From Bacillota bacterium (GTDB lineage: Bacteria; Bacillota; Sulfobacillia; JAJZYS01; JAJYTV01), in assembly GCA_021793645.1 (NCBI GenBank), contig JAJYSJ010000015.1, positions 1 through 59,423 of the forward strand: DNA of 59,423 nt. Direction: 5' to 3'. A model generated the notes under the pieces. That model had not been told where the DNA came from, ran no database searches, and saw only the letters and a program-made list of their open reading frames with translations. The position numbers and the translations under genes are program-made. This document shows, piece after piece, positions 43,333-51,996 of the stretch (positions within the stretch are counted from its first letter, which is position 1; each line of letters opens with the position of its first letter).

Positions 43333-44885
43333 ACGTGCTGGCTCCCGTACTTCGCCGCGAGCGCAGCCTCGTATTCGCTCAGCAGTTCGTACTCCTCTGC
43401 CTCGCGCAACACCTTGCGCTGCGCATCCTCCCAGTTCCGCGGCATGCTGCCGAAGCGCGGGAGCTTCGCCCTGCTTCGGTAGATGAAATAGATCACGAGC
43501 ATGATGATGATCCACGCAGGTCCGGCGATGCGTCCGATCGCATGGGTCAGGATGACTTCGAACAGAATCGTTCCTACCCCGATGAAGCCCACGACCGCGA
43601 GCAGCGGAAACTGGATGGGCGGCTGCCCTTCCTTGGCCCGCAGCTTGAAGTTGAACGGCATGCGGTAGGGCCGCGGCGTATAGGGATCCTTGAAGCGGAG
43701 TGCGATCAGTGCGATGAACACCAGCATATAGCCCGCTGTCGCTCCAAAGGCGTACATATTGCCGAGCGTGTTCATCGCTTGGCTGGTCATGAAGGCGAAG
43801 ATGGCCTCCACGACAGCTACCCCCGAGAAGACGAGGATCGTGCGGTGCGGTGTGTGGAAGCGCGGGTGGACGGCGTTGAACCATTGCGGCAGGAGGCCGA
43901 ACGTGCTCATCGAGTAGGTGAGGCGCGAGGCCGACATGACGCCGGAGTTCGAGGAGATGAGGACGATCAGGCCACCGATCAGCGCCGTCATCGGCGCGGC
44001 CACGGCACCGATGATCGGGATCTTCTGCGCAACGATCGCGATCGGGTCCCCAGCGTGCTGGGCCAGCACCTGCCAGGGCAGGAGGCCCATGCCGAGGACG
44101 GAGAACGCCAGCGCAAAGATCAGCACGTTGAAGACGAGCGAGATCGAAGTGCGCGGCACGATGGTCGCTGGTCGCCTCGTCTCCTGTGAAACCTGAGAGA
44201 TCGACTCAAGGCCCACAAACGAGATGATTGCGAGCGAAGACCCGTACATGAAGTTGTGCATGCTCGGGAAGTGGAACTCGATCTGCGAGAGCATCATGTG
44301 CGGATTCCAGGCGAAGACAAAGCCGAAGATCACGATCACGACCTGGCCGATGATCGCGAGGACGCCCAGCACCTCATTGAGTCGAGAGGAGATCTTGATC
44401 CCCGCAACGTTGATCACGACGAGGAAGGCGATGATCGCCAGCGTCTCGCCGAGCCAAAGGAGGTTCACACCTTGAAACGGGCCGATCGCTACTGCAAAGC
44501 TGGCGATATGCACCCCGAGCGCCGGCAGGAAGAAGTTGAAGTATCCGGATGATGATACCGCAAAGAGCGAGATGTCGATCGTGTAGTCTAGTAGGAGTGC
44601 TGCGCCGCAGACGAACCCCCAGAAGTCTCCGATGCCGCGCAAGGTGAAATACTGCCCGCCGCCCGCCACGGGATAGCTCGACGCAAGTTCCGTGTACGCA
44701 AGTCCGACCAGAAGGTAGACGATGCCGGCGACCGCGAACGCGATCGGCGTCGCTCCCATGGCTGCGCCGGCGACGAGGCCGAGCGCCGTGTAGATATCAG
44801 CGCCGACATCGGCGTAACCCCACATGAACGATCCCCAGACGGTGACGTCGCGTCGGAGCGCCCCGCCGCTAGCTGGTTCCGCCAC
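43329..44885 (-). CDS. APC-family amino-acid permease with cytoplasmic C-terminal tail
   Basis: 518 aa, 12-13 membrane spans, with an APC-type first helix (WGYADVGADIYTALGLVAG), SYPVAGGGQYFTLRGIGDFW and FVGLESISQVSQETRRP. A charged tail of about 45 residues follows the last span. GTG start at 44885 with GGGAGG six bases upstream; the frame is open further upstream but without a start that fits. First gene of the permease-small protein-Usp unit. Confidence 0.87.
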   Translation of the reverse strand: MAEPASGGALRRDVTVWGSFMWGYADVGADIYTALGLVAGAAMGATPIAFAVAGIVYLLVGLAYTELASSYPVAGGGQYFTLRGIGDFWGFVCGAALLLDYTIDISLFAVSSSGYFNFFLPALGVHIASFAVAIGPFQGVNLLWLGETLAIIAFLVVINVAGIKISSRLNEVLGVLAIIGQVVIVIFGFVFAWNPHMMLSQIEFHFPSMHNFMYGSSLAIISFVGLESISQVSQETRRPATIVPRTSISLVFNVLIFALAFSVLGMGLLPWQVLAQHAGDPIAIVAQKIPIIGAVAAPMTALIGGLIVLISSNSGVMSASRLTYSMSTFGLLPQWFNAVHPRFHTPHRTILVFSGVAVVEAIFAFMTSQAMNTLGNMYAFGATAGYMLVFIALIALRFKDPYTPRPYRMPFNFKLRAKEGQPPIQFPLLAVVGFIGVGTILFEVILTHAIGRIAGPAWIIIMLVIYFIYRSRAKLPRFGSMPRNWEDAQRKVLREAEEYELLSEYEAALAAKYGSQHV

Positions 44886-45099
44886 CAGATCCCTCCCCTG
44901 GGGAAATCGCTCATACGTTACACCGCCATTCCAGTTGCCGCAAGGGGCTGAAGGATTCTGCTGTTGGACCCCTTGCGATGTGGCGAGAATGGCTGCGTGG
45001 CAATAGCGGGGGAGATGCAGCCCCCATGGCGAATCGGTTATTCTTTGTAGGATTGCGAAAAGGGCTCTGCGGAACGCCGCTTGGGAGGTATTTTTCGGG
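44886..45099. other. Divergent intergenic region, permease versus asnB-like gene
   Basis: 214 bp. It holds a short GGGGG/CCCCC hairpin at 45008-45025 and the Shine-Dalgarno GGGAGG for the gene at 45100. No promoter with acceptable -35 and -10 boxes was identified on either strand. Confidence 0.4.
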
Positions 45100-47709
45100 T
45101 TGTGCGGGATCGCCGGCTTCTTCGGAGCTCCGGATAGCGACCTTCTGGCGCGCATGACCAGTGCCATCTACCATCGGGGCCCGGACGATCACGGCTACTT
45201 CGAGTGTTCGGAGATGAGCATCGGCATGCGCCGGCTCAGCATCATCGACATCGCCGGCGGACACCAGCCGATGTCGAACGAGGACGCAACCGTACAGGTC
45301 GTGTATAACGGCGAAGTGTACAACTACCGGGAAGTGCGTCAGGAGCTGCAGGCACTGGGGCACGTGTTCCGTACGGAATCCGATACCGAAGTGATCGTCC
45401 ACGGCTACGAGGAGTGGGGGCCGCAATGCTTTTCGCGCCTCAACGGCATGTGGGCGGTCGCGATCGCCGATCTGCCGCGCAAGCGCCTCGTCTTGGCGCG
45501 CGACCACTTCGGGATTAAGCCTCTGTACTATGCCCGCAGCGGCGAGCGAATCCTCTTCGGATCGGAGATCAAGGCCCTGTGGCAGGACGCGGCGCTCAAG
45601 CGCGGCGTCGACGAGCAGTCCGTCTACGAGTATCTGGTGCGCGGGCTGCACGATCACCGCCGCGAGACCTTCTTCGAGGGCATCCTGCACGTTCCCTCGG
45701 CGACGTACGTCGTGGTCGAAGGCGGAGAAGTGATTGCGCAGGAGCGCTACTGGCAGCCGGAGCTGGGGCGCGACGGTCCGCTCTCTCCAGAGGCCTTCCA
45801 GGACCTCTTCAGGAAGTCCGTCGCGCGGCGCCTGATCTCCGACGTGCCGGTCGGCGCGGCACTTTCGGGAGGCCTCGACTCCTCGACGATCGTCTCCCTG
45901 ATGACCGACCTGCTGCGTAGCCAGCTGCCGGATGCACAGTCCCTGCGCGGGCGCGTCAAGACGTTCTCCGCCGTCTTCGACAACGATCCGATCGACGAAC
46001 GGGAATACATCGAGACCGAGGTGGCGGCCACCGGCGCCGACACCCTCTACACACGGCCGCTCTCCCAAGAATTCATCAAGGAGATGGGCGAACTCGTCTG
46101 GTATTTGGACGAGCCTGTCGTCAGTACCGGCCCCTACGCGCAATGGTGCGTCATGCGCACTGCGCGCACGCAGGTCAAAGTAGTCCTCGATGGACAGGGC
46201 GGAGACGAGCTGCTCGCGGGCTACGTCCCCTACCAGATGGTCTATCTGCGCCAGCTCTGGCGCGAGCGCCGCCTGGGCCTCCTGCTGCGTGAGGGCTTCG
46301 CCGCCCGCGACGTGCTGTGGCCGCTCGTGCGCCGCAACCTTGGCCGGCGCCGCCGCGGTCTCCCGCTCGGCAGCATCCTGCGCAAGGAATTCACCAGCAA
46401 GCGCCAAAGCCCACTCGACACGCGGCCCGCCGACAACCTGAAAGAGCGCCTGCTGCAGGATGTCACCGTCTACAGCCTGCCTGCCCTCCTGCGCTACGAG
46501 GACCGCAACTCAATGGCCCACTCGATCGAGTCCCGCGTCCCCTACCTCGACCAAGAACTCGTCTCGGCGATCCTCCGCCTGCCGGAATCGCAGATCATCA
46601 GGGACGGCTGGAGCCGCATCCTGCTGCGCGAAAGCATGCGCGGCCTACTGCCCGACAAAATCCGCCTGCGCCGCTGGAAGGTTGGCTTCACGACACCCGA
46701 GTCACGCTGGCTCTTTGCCAGGCGCGCCGTGTTCGAGGGCCTCTTCCGCTCCCCGATGTTCCACTTGCGTCCCTACTGGAACGGCGCTGCCGTCGCCACC
46801 GCCTTCCGCCAGGCGGCGCAGGGGAAGCTGGAGTCCAGTCTTTTCTTCTGGCGAGTAATCAACCTTGAACTCTGGCTGCGCGTCTACTTCGAAGGCGGCG
46901 CGCCGATTGGTGAGGAGCGCCGCGACTTCACCCGCGTAGGCGACGAGCAGTTCGCGAGGCGGGCCGGTCCGACGGCACAGGAACTGTGCGGCCGCTACCG
47001 GCCCAACGCAGGACGCCACCTGTTCGCGGTCGCGGACGGCGGCCGCGCCTACCTGCGGGCCCCTGTGCGCACGCCGCTCGTACAGCCGCGCGACGACCTG
47101 CAGCGCATCCTCGAAGAGTCCCTGCGCGGCCAGCTGCAGCCGGGCGACGTCATTGCGATCAGCGAGAAGATCGTCGCGATCAGCCAGGGGCGTTCCTTCC
47201 CTGTGTCGGAGATCCAGCCGCGTCCGCTCGCACGCTTCCTGACCCGCTACGTGCACAAGACTGCCCACGGCATCGGCCTCGGCATTCCGGAGACGATGGA
47301 ACTCGCGATCCGAGAAGTGGGCGCGGCGCGCATCCTCTTTGCCGCCGCCGCTGCCGCCATCGCGCGGCCCTTCGGCCGCAAAGGCGTCTTCTACGAAGTC
47401 CTCGGAACGCGGGCATCCGCGATCGACGGGCCGACGAGCGGCACCATCCCTCCATACAACGGCCACGCAAAACTAGCGCCGGAGAACCCCCATGGCGTCG
47501 CGAAAGATCTCGCGGCCGCGCTCGGCGACGGCATCGGCGTCGCCATCGTAGATGCGAACGACATCTCGGTCAACGTGCTCGGGCAGAGCCCGGGCGTCGA
47601 TTCGGAACTCGTGCGCCAGCTGCTATTGGACAACCCGCTCGGTCAGGGACATGAGCAGACGCCGATCGCGATCCTCCGCGAGGTGGCAAACGTCGCCGAG
47701 ATCGCCTGA
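45100..47709 (+). CDS. asnB: Asparagine synthetase (glutamine-hydrolysing) fused to F420-0:glutamate ligase-like domain
   Basis: 869 aa. Residues 1-610 are a complete AsnB: Cys2 nucleophile (MCGIAGFFG), glutaminase motifs RRLSIIDIAGGHQPMSNE and YNGEVYNYRE, then the synthetase PP-loop SGGLDSS at 256-262 and LDGQGGDELLAGY. About 625-869 match CofE-type F420-0:gamma-glutamyl ligase (DDLQRILEESL, AISEKIVAISQGRSFP, GIPETMELAIREVGAARILF, GTIPPYNGHAKLAPENPHG). The fusion suggests amidation coupled to formation of a glutamyl-type amide bond; the product is unknown. TTG start at 45100 after GGGAGG. No other F420 genes nearby. Confidence 0.85.
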   Translation: MCGIAGFFGAPDSDLLARMTSAIYHRGPDDHGYFECSEMSIGMRRLSIIDIAGGHQPMSNEDATVQVVYNGEVYNYREVRQELQALGHVFRTESDTEVIVHGYEEWGPQCFSRLNGMWAVAIADLPRKRLVLARDHFGIKPLYYARSGERILFGSEIKALWQDAALKRGVDEQSVYEYLVRGLHDHRRETFFEGILHVPSATYVVVEGGEVIAQERYWQPELGRDGPLSPEAFQDLFRKSVARRLISDVPVGAALSGGLDSSTIVSLMTDLLRSQLPDAQSLRGRVKTFSAVFDNDPIDEREYIETEVAATGADTLYTRPLSQEFIKEMGELVWYLDEPVVSTGPYAQWCVMRTARTQVKVVLDGQGGDELLAGYVPYQMVYLRQLWRERRLGLLLREGFAARDVLWPLVRRNLGRRRRGLPLGSILRKEFTSKRQSPLDTRPADNLKERLLQDVTVYSLPALLRYEDRNSMAHSIESRVPYLDQELVSAILRLPESQIIRDGWSRILLRESMRGLLPDKIRLRRWKVGFTTPESRWLFARRAVFEGLFRSPMFHLRPYWNGAAVATAFRQAAQGKLESSLFFWRVINLELWLRVYFEGGAPIGEERRDFTRVGDEQFARRAGPTAQELCGRYRPNAGRHLFAVADGGRAYLRAPVRTPLVQPRDDLQRILEESLRGQLQPGDVIAISEKIVAISQGRSFPVSEIQPRPLARFLTRYVHKTAHGIGLGIPETMELAIREVGAARILFAAAAAAIARPFGRKGVFYEVLGTRASAIDGPTSGTIPPYNGHAKLAPENPHGVAKDLAAALGDGIGVAIVDANDISVNVLGQSPGVDSELVRQLLLDNPLGQGHEQTPIAILREVANVAEIA

Positions 47710-47722
47710 GACCCATTGGACG

Positions 47723-47759
47723 AAGTGCAGAGGGAGGCCACAGCCCCCTCTGCACTTTT
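47723..47759 (+). terminator. Terminator after the asnB-like gene
   Basis: Perfect 12-bp stem AAGTGCAGAGGG / CCCTCTGCACTT followed by TT, 14 bp after the stop codon. The gap to 47902 beyond it holds nothing recognisable. Confidence 0.88.
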
Positions 47760-47902
47760 CGCATCGATCGGTCGTCTGATTCTTGCCTCTTCCAGACCAT
47801 CCAGTGAAGACCCATTTTGTCCGACGGGGCGTCCTTCCTCACAGGCGCCAGCATTGCGGTCGACGGAGACAGGATGGCAGCGGGCGCCCAGTCCATCGGG
47901 CG

Positions 47903-48808
47903 CTACGAACCTTCCCGCAGGCCCTCCAGATAGCGCAGGTTTTGACGCCACACATCACTTGCGGCCCAACGGCGGAAGGGCTCTACCAGAAGCTCCTCCG
48001 TCGACATAGCCGGCAGCTGTGCGAGGTAGCGCCTGGTGAGATCGATCGCCTCCGCGCCGCCAATCGGACCGTGGCCGGAAACGACCACGCGCGGTCTCAG
48101 CGCCGCGATGGGTTGTAGGACGCTGTCCCACTCGTCCGGACCCCCGCAGCGGACTGCAGGGTGGTTGCCCACCTGCACGATGTCGCCAGAGAAGAGGATG
48201 CCCTGGTCAGGCAGGTACGCGACCGCATCGCTTTCGGTGTGCACCGCTCCGAACGTATGCAGATCGACGCGGCGCCGCGAACCGGCGACCGTGATGCTGC
48301 GATCGAATAGGAGATCGGCGTAGTGCGGCGCGAGCGCATCGTGCACCGCCATCAGCGCCCGCAGGTCGTCAAGAAATCCTTGCCGCTCGCGCCGCAGGCC
48401 CGCGGGCCGCGCCTCTTCCACTTGGCGGGCGCTTCCCTCGATCAGATTCGCACGTTCCTGCTCGCTGCTCGCCAAGATGCTACCGACACGCCTGCGCATC
48501 ACCGAATCCGTAAGGCGGGTCGCGATCACCACCGCCTGTGGAAACGCCTGGGCACCCATCACATGGTCGTAATCGCGATGGCTGAGGGCCAGGTAGCGCA
48601 CCTTCTGACCTGTAAGGTGCTGCGCCGCCGCAAGTAGTGCAGCTCCGGCGGCGGGCGTCATGAGGGAATCGAAAACAAGCGCGCTGCCGCCAAGATCGAC
48701 GATGCCCGCATTCGAGCCGGCGCCGCTGCCCGGCTTCGCGATTGCCGCGTAGACGCCGTCCCCCACCTCTTGTACCGTGAACCAGTCCGTCTTGTACACT
48801 GGCTGCAA
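47903..48808 (-). CDS. MBL-fold metallo-hydrolase with altered metal motif
   Basis: 301 aa, metallo-beta-lactamase superfamily. The metal motif reads SHRDYDHVMGA near residue 77: H-x-D-x-D-H instead of the canonical H-x-H-x-D-H. Later ligands look normal: FGAVHTESDAVAYLP, LFSGDIVQ and VSGHGPI. An insertion rich in Arg/Glu (about 105-150) interrupts the fold. Enzymatic role unknown. TTG start at 48808 with GGGGGAAGGG upstream. 58 bp downstream of the S9 peptidase on the same strand. Confidence 0.82.
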   Translation of the reverse strand: MQPVYKTDWFTVQEVGDGVYAAIAKPGSGAGSNAGIVDLGGSALVFDSLMTPAAGAALLAAAQHLTGQKVRYLALSHRDYDHVMGAQAFPQAVVIATRLTDSVMRRRVGSILASSEQERANLIEGSARQVEEARPAGLRRERQGFLDDLRALMAVHDALAPHYADLLFDRSITVAGSRRRVDLHTFGAVHTESDAVAYLPDQGILFSGDIVQVGNHPAVRCGGPDEWDSVLQPIAALRPRVVVSGHGPIGGAEAIDLTRRYLAQLPAMSTEELLVEPFRRWAASDVWRQNLRYLEGLREGS

Positions 48809-48866
48809 GGCCCTTCCCCCTTGCCCGAAGGAATACCGTTACTAGGCATCCCTTCGCCTTGCTTCC

Positions 48867-50855
48867 CTAGTCTTTAGGCTGCAGGTACTGGATGTACCAG
48901 TCGCGCATCTCCCGCAGTCGATGCACCCGGTTCCAGGGCTTGCCCGTCCGGTTCATGCCGTGGAACTCGTCGGGATAGCGCACGAACCGCACTGGCGCCT
49001 TATTGAGCCACTTCACGGCGGTGTAGAGCATCATGCCCTGCTCGAGCGGGCAGCGCAGGTCTCCCTCCTGGTTCTCGATCAGGAGGGGTGTCTTGATGTT
49101 CTCGACGTAGGTGATCGGGCTCTGCTGGCGGTACCACGCGTCGTCGACCCACGGCGGAACGCCACCTGCGCGACGCGTCCAGTCCCATCCGCCGTCGCCG
49201 GTGCCCACCATCGCGCGCCAGTCGACGACGGAGCGGCCACTTACGGCTGCCTGGAACCGATCCGTGTGCCCGAGGATCCAGTTCGTCATGTAGCCGCCGT
49301 AGGAGCCGCCACCGACGCCGAGGCGCTCGGAATCGATCCAAGGGTGGCGCGTAAGGGCGGCATCGAGGCCGGTGTAGATGTCCTTGAGGTCGAGATTCCC
49401 CCATTCGTAGCGGATCGCCTCGCAGAACGCCCGCCCGTAGCCTTGCGAGCCGCGCGGATTCGTATAGACGACGCCCATGCCGTTGGCGGCCATCAGCTGG
49501 AACTCGAAGAAGTAGGTGTGCGAGTACATGCTCATCGGGCCGCCGTGGATCATCAACACAGCGGGGAGCTTCTCGCCTTCCGGCGCATGCAAAGGACGGA
49601 TCACCCAGGTGTCGACGGTGTGCCCCTCGTCCGCTGAAGCTTCGAAGAACACGGGTTCGGAGGTCTCAACCTGTGCGAAGAACTCGCGGTTCACGTCGGT
49701 CATACGACGCAGGCGGCCATCCTCCAGAACGTAGATGTTCCCGGGGTCCATCGGGGTCGAGACCGCAAGGGCAGTCCGACCTCCGCCGACGGCGTAGGCG
49801 TAGACGACGTGCCGGCCTTCGGTGAGCTGCTCTACCGCGCCGCTGGCGACGTCGAAGCGGCAAAGTTGCGCGGTGCCGCGAATGGAGGCGATTGCAAGCA
49901 GCGATCCACCGTCTTCGCTCCAGGTGAAACCACCGGACCGCGGCGCCGGAAGGTCGCAGACGGTCGCGTTGCCGAGCGTGTGGTCAAAGTCTGGCGCAAC
50001 CTCGCGGGGCTCGCCGCCAAGTGGCGGCAGGACGCACAACCGCGAGTTGTCATACCCGTCTGCCTGCGGATCGTAGCAGCCGTAGGCGATGCCGTGGGTC
50101 GACGGCGTCGGTTCGAACGCGCCCGGCCCGGTCAGTGCAACCGCATCGCCGCCAGTACTGGGGATGCGGTAAAGGAGGTTCTCATCCAGGTAGCGGTCGT
50201 AGTCCTCCGTGCGGCGCGAGGCGAAGACGATCTCCCTGCCGTCAGGCGTGAAGCGCGGCTCGAATGCGCGGTGGGGCGGTGTCGTCAGCTGCTGCGGCAC
50301 CGCCTGGGAGATCGCCTCGATGATGCACAGGCAGGGCCTGCGCTGACGGAAGTAGCCCTCTCCGTCCAACTTGTGCGCAAGTTCAGTGATCACCTTGACC
50401 TCGACGGTATGGCGAAGGAAGAGATCCTTTTCCTTCTCGGCGTCTTCGGCGACGATGCCGTGGGCGTCGAGATTGGCCGTGAATGCGAGCGCATGCCCGT
50501 CCGGCGACCACGCCATCTCCTCCACCCCGCCCCGGACGCGCGTCAGCTGCCAGGCCTCGCCGCCTTGCAGCGGCAGGATCCAGATCTGCGGGTCTTCCGT
50601 ACCCTTGCGCAGGAAGGCGAGACGGGATCCGTCGGGCGATATGCGTGGGCTCGCGTCGTTCTCCCCCGCAGTGAGGTCGAACGTGTCTCCACCCTCTGGG
50701 CGGACTGCGCGGATCCGGCTGCGATTCTTGTTCTCCTCGGCGTCGATCCATTTCTCTACGAACACAATCAGCCGTCCATCCGGGGTGATGTGTACATCAC
50801 CCGGTAGGCGGATGCGCAAAAGGTCCTCCGCGACGACTGGACGCGTTTTCGACAA
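48867..50855 (-). CDS. S9-family prolyl oligopeptidase-like serine peptidase
   Basis: 662 aa. Residues 1-400 form a TolB/WD40-like beta-propeller (repeated SPDG, TPDG and WSEDG motifs); about 410-655 an alpha/beta-hydrolase. Nucleophile in GGGSYGGYM, acid near QEGDLRCPLEQ, His in YPDEFHGMNR; GGP oxyanion motif MIHGGPMSMYSHTY. Matches acylaminoacyl-peptidase/dipeptidyl-peptidase relatives that act in the cytoplasm. TTG start at 50855 with GGAGGG upstream. Confidence 0.93.
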   Translation of the reverse strand: MSKTRPVVAEDLLRIRLPGDVHITPDGRLIVFVEKWIDAEENKNRSRIRAVRPEGGDTFDLTAGENDASPRISPDGSRLAFLRKGTEDPQIWILPLQGGEAWQLTRVRGGVEEMAWSPDGHALAFTANLDAHGIVAEDAEKEKDLFLRHTVEVKVITELAHKLDGEGYFRQRRPCLCIIEAISQAVPQQLTTPPHRAFEPRFTPDGREIVFASRRTEDYDRYLDENLLYRIPSTGGDAVALTGPGAFEPTPSTHGIAYGCYDPQADGYDNSRLCVLPPLGGEPREVAPDFDHTLGNATVCDLPAPRSGGFTWSEDGGSLLAIASIRGTAQLCRFDVASGAVEQLTEGRHVVYAYAVGGGRTALAVSTPMDPGNIYVLEDGRLRRMTDVNREFFAQVETSEPVFFEASADEGHTVDTWVIRPLHAPEGEKLPAVLMIHGGPMSMYSHTYFFEFQLMAANGMGVVYTNPRGSQGYGRAFCEAIRYEWGNLDLKDIYTGLDAALTRHPWIDSERLGVGGGSYGGYMTNWILGHTDRFQAAVSGRSVVDWRAMVGTGDGGWDWTRRAGGVPPWVDDAWYRQQSPITYVENIKTPLLIENQEGDLRCPLEQGMMLYTAVKWLNKAPVRFVRYPDEFHGMNRTGKPWNRVHRLREMRDWYIQYLQPKD

Positions 50856-50966
50856 GCCGGTCCCTCCAGGCAGTTCCTACTTCCATGGCTGTTCGCATGT
50901 GGCAACGCAGGCTCCTGCCGCAAGCCAGATGTGGACCATCGCCGCCAGGACCCGGATGCCGCGCAA

Positions 50967-51000
50967 GGGGCGTCGACCTGCCTCGGCAGGCCGACGCCCC
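50967..51000 (-). terminator. Hairpin terminator of the dap-rnj-tepA-ylzJ operon
   Basis: GGGGCGTCG-A-CCTGCC, loop TC, GGCAGG-C-CGACGCCCC: about 15 pairs with a single A/C mismatch, 74 bp after the ylzJ stop. The T-run is poor (TTG). The remainder of 50856-51073 holds nothing clear. Confidence 0.6.
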
Positions 51001-51073
51001 ACAGAACTCTCCGAACAGCGACTCTGGCGTCGACGATGGGATCGCCCCGCTTGCCCTGCAACCAAGCAGGTGG

Positions 51074-51277
51074 CTAGTGCGGCCAGTCTGTCCCAGGCTG
51101 CAGATCGGCACGCAGGTAGAGCATCGGGTCGGTCGCGATCAGGCGTTCAACCGTCGAGCGCCCGTCTACGCCGCGCCTGACGGCGACGAGGCCGCCCGGT
51201 ATAGACTGCATCGCTGGCGGCGACTGCGTCTCCTCCGTCCGCCAGATCACTTCCAAGGGCATGATCGTGTATAGCAC
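51074..51277 (-). CDS. ylzJ: YlzJ-like protein
   Basis: 67 aa. Begins with the family signature [11 protein letters not shown] and ends with a [13 protein letters not shown] block; small YlzJ-like proteins are found almost only in spore-forming Bacilli, just after tepA and before spoIIIE. Function unknown. GTG start at 51277 with GAGG upstream. It overlaps the annotated end of tepA by 131 bp in another frame, far more than usual. The expected spoIIIE is not downstream; an S9 peptidase gene is. Confidence 0.8.
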   Translation of the reverse strand: MLYTIMPLEVIWRTEETQSPPAMQSIPGGLVAVRRGVDGRSTVERLIATDPMLYLRADLQPGTDWPH

Positions 51278-51962
51278 CGGACCTCACTCCCTTGCGCTGC
51301 TCGATTCTCCGCGTCACTGCGGCCATGGCGTCCTGCAAGGTGCCGACCTGGTCGATGAGGCCTTCTCGGACGGCCTCCTCGCCAACAAGCACAGTGCCGA
51401 CGTCGCGGGCCAGTTCTCCCGTCCGCAGCATCAGTTCCTTCAGCCGAGGCTCGGCTATTCGGGAGTGGCCCGCGATGAACCGGATGACACGGTCCTGCAT
51501 GCGGTCGATGTACTCGTAGGTCTGGGGTACGCCGACGACGAGCCCGTTCATGCGCAGAGGGTGAATGGTCATCGTCGCCGTCGGTGCAATGAACGACTGC
51601 TCGGCGGCCACCGCGATCGGCACGCCGATCGAGTGTCCACCGCCGAGCACAAGGCTGACCGTCGGCTTCGAAAGTCCTGCGATCAGTTCGGCGAGTGCGA
51701 GTCCTGCCTCCACGTCGCCCCCGACGGTGTTCAGCATGACGAGCAAGCCTTCGATCTCCGGGTTCTCCTCAACCGCTACCAATTGCGGGATGACGTGCTC
51801 GTACTTCGTCGTCTTGTTCTGGTTTGGCAGAAGGATATGCCCCTCGACTTGCCCGATAATCGTCAGGCAGTGCACCGGACTCTTCGCGCGCGGAATCTCG
51901 GTCGTGCCAAGGCTCTCGATCGCGCCCTCCCGATCCTTGTGCTGCTCCTTTTCCTCGGCCAA
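51147..51962 (-). CDS. tepA: Translocation-enhancing protein TepA (ClpP-like)
   Basis: 271 aa as read. ClpP/crotonase-fold serine-protease-like protein: [20 protein letters not shown], the serine region [15 protein letters not shown] and [12 protein letters not shown]. In Bacillus subtilis TepA is about 245 aa and affects protein export. Here homology ends near residue 228 (RRIEQRKG); the last 43 or so residues, rich in Arg and Ala, are read out of frame over ylzJ. Removing one G in AAGGGAGTGAGG would give a stop at the normal position. TTG start at 51962. Confidence 0.85.
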   Translation of the reverse strand: MAEEKEQHKDREGAIESLGTTEIPRAKSPVHCLTIIGQVEGHILLPNQNKTTKYEHVIPQLVAVEENPEIEGLLVMLNTVGGDVEAGLALAELIAGLSKPTVSLVLGGGHSIGVPIAVAAEQSFIAPTATMTIHPLRMNGLVVGVPQTYEYIDRMQDRVIRFIAGHSRIAEPRLKELMLRTGELARDVGTVLVGEEAVREGLIDQVGTLQDAMAAVTRRIEQRKGVRSGAIHDHALGSDLADGGDAVAASDAVYTGRPRRRQARRRRALDG

Positions 51963-51996
51963 CGCGCGGTCCCCCCCGCGCTAGCATGCCCGTAGC

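Noticed and set aside
45008-45025. GGGGG/CCCCC hairpin upstream of the asnB-like gene
   Set aside because: Five-base G/C stem is expected by chance in this composition and is not placed as a terminator or a known leader motif.
45100-47709. Evidence for an F420-using organism
   Set aside because: The CofE-like domain is alone; no cofC, cofD, cofG or cofH and no F420-dependent oxidoreductase in the window.
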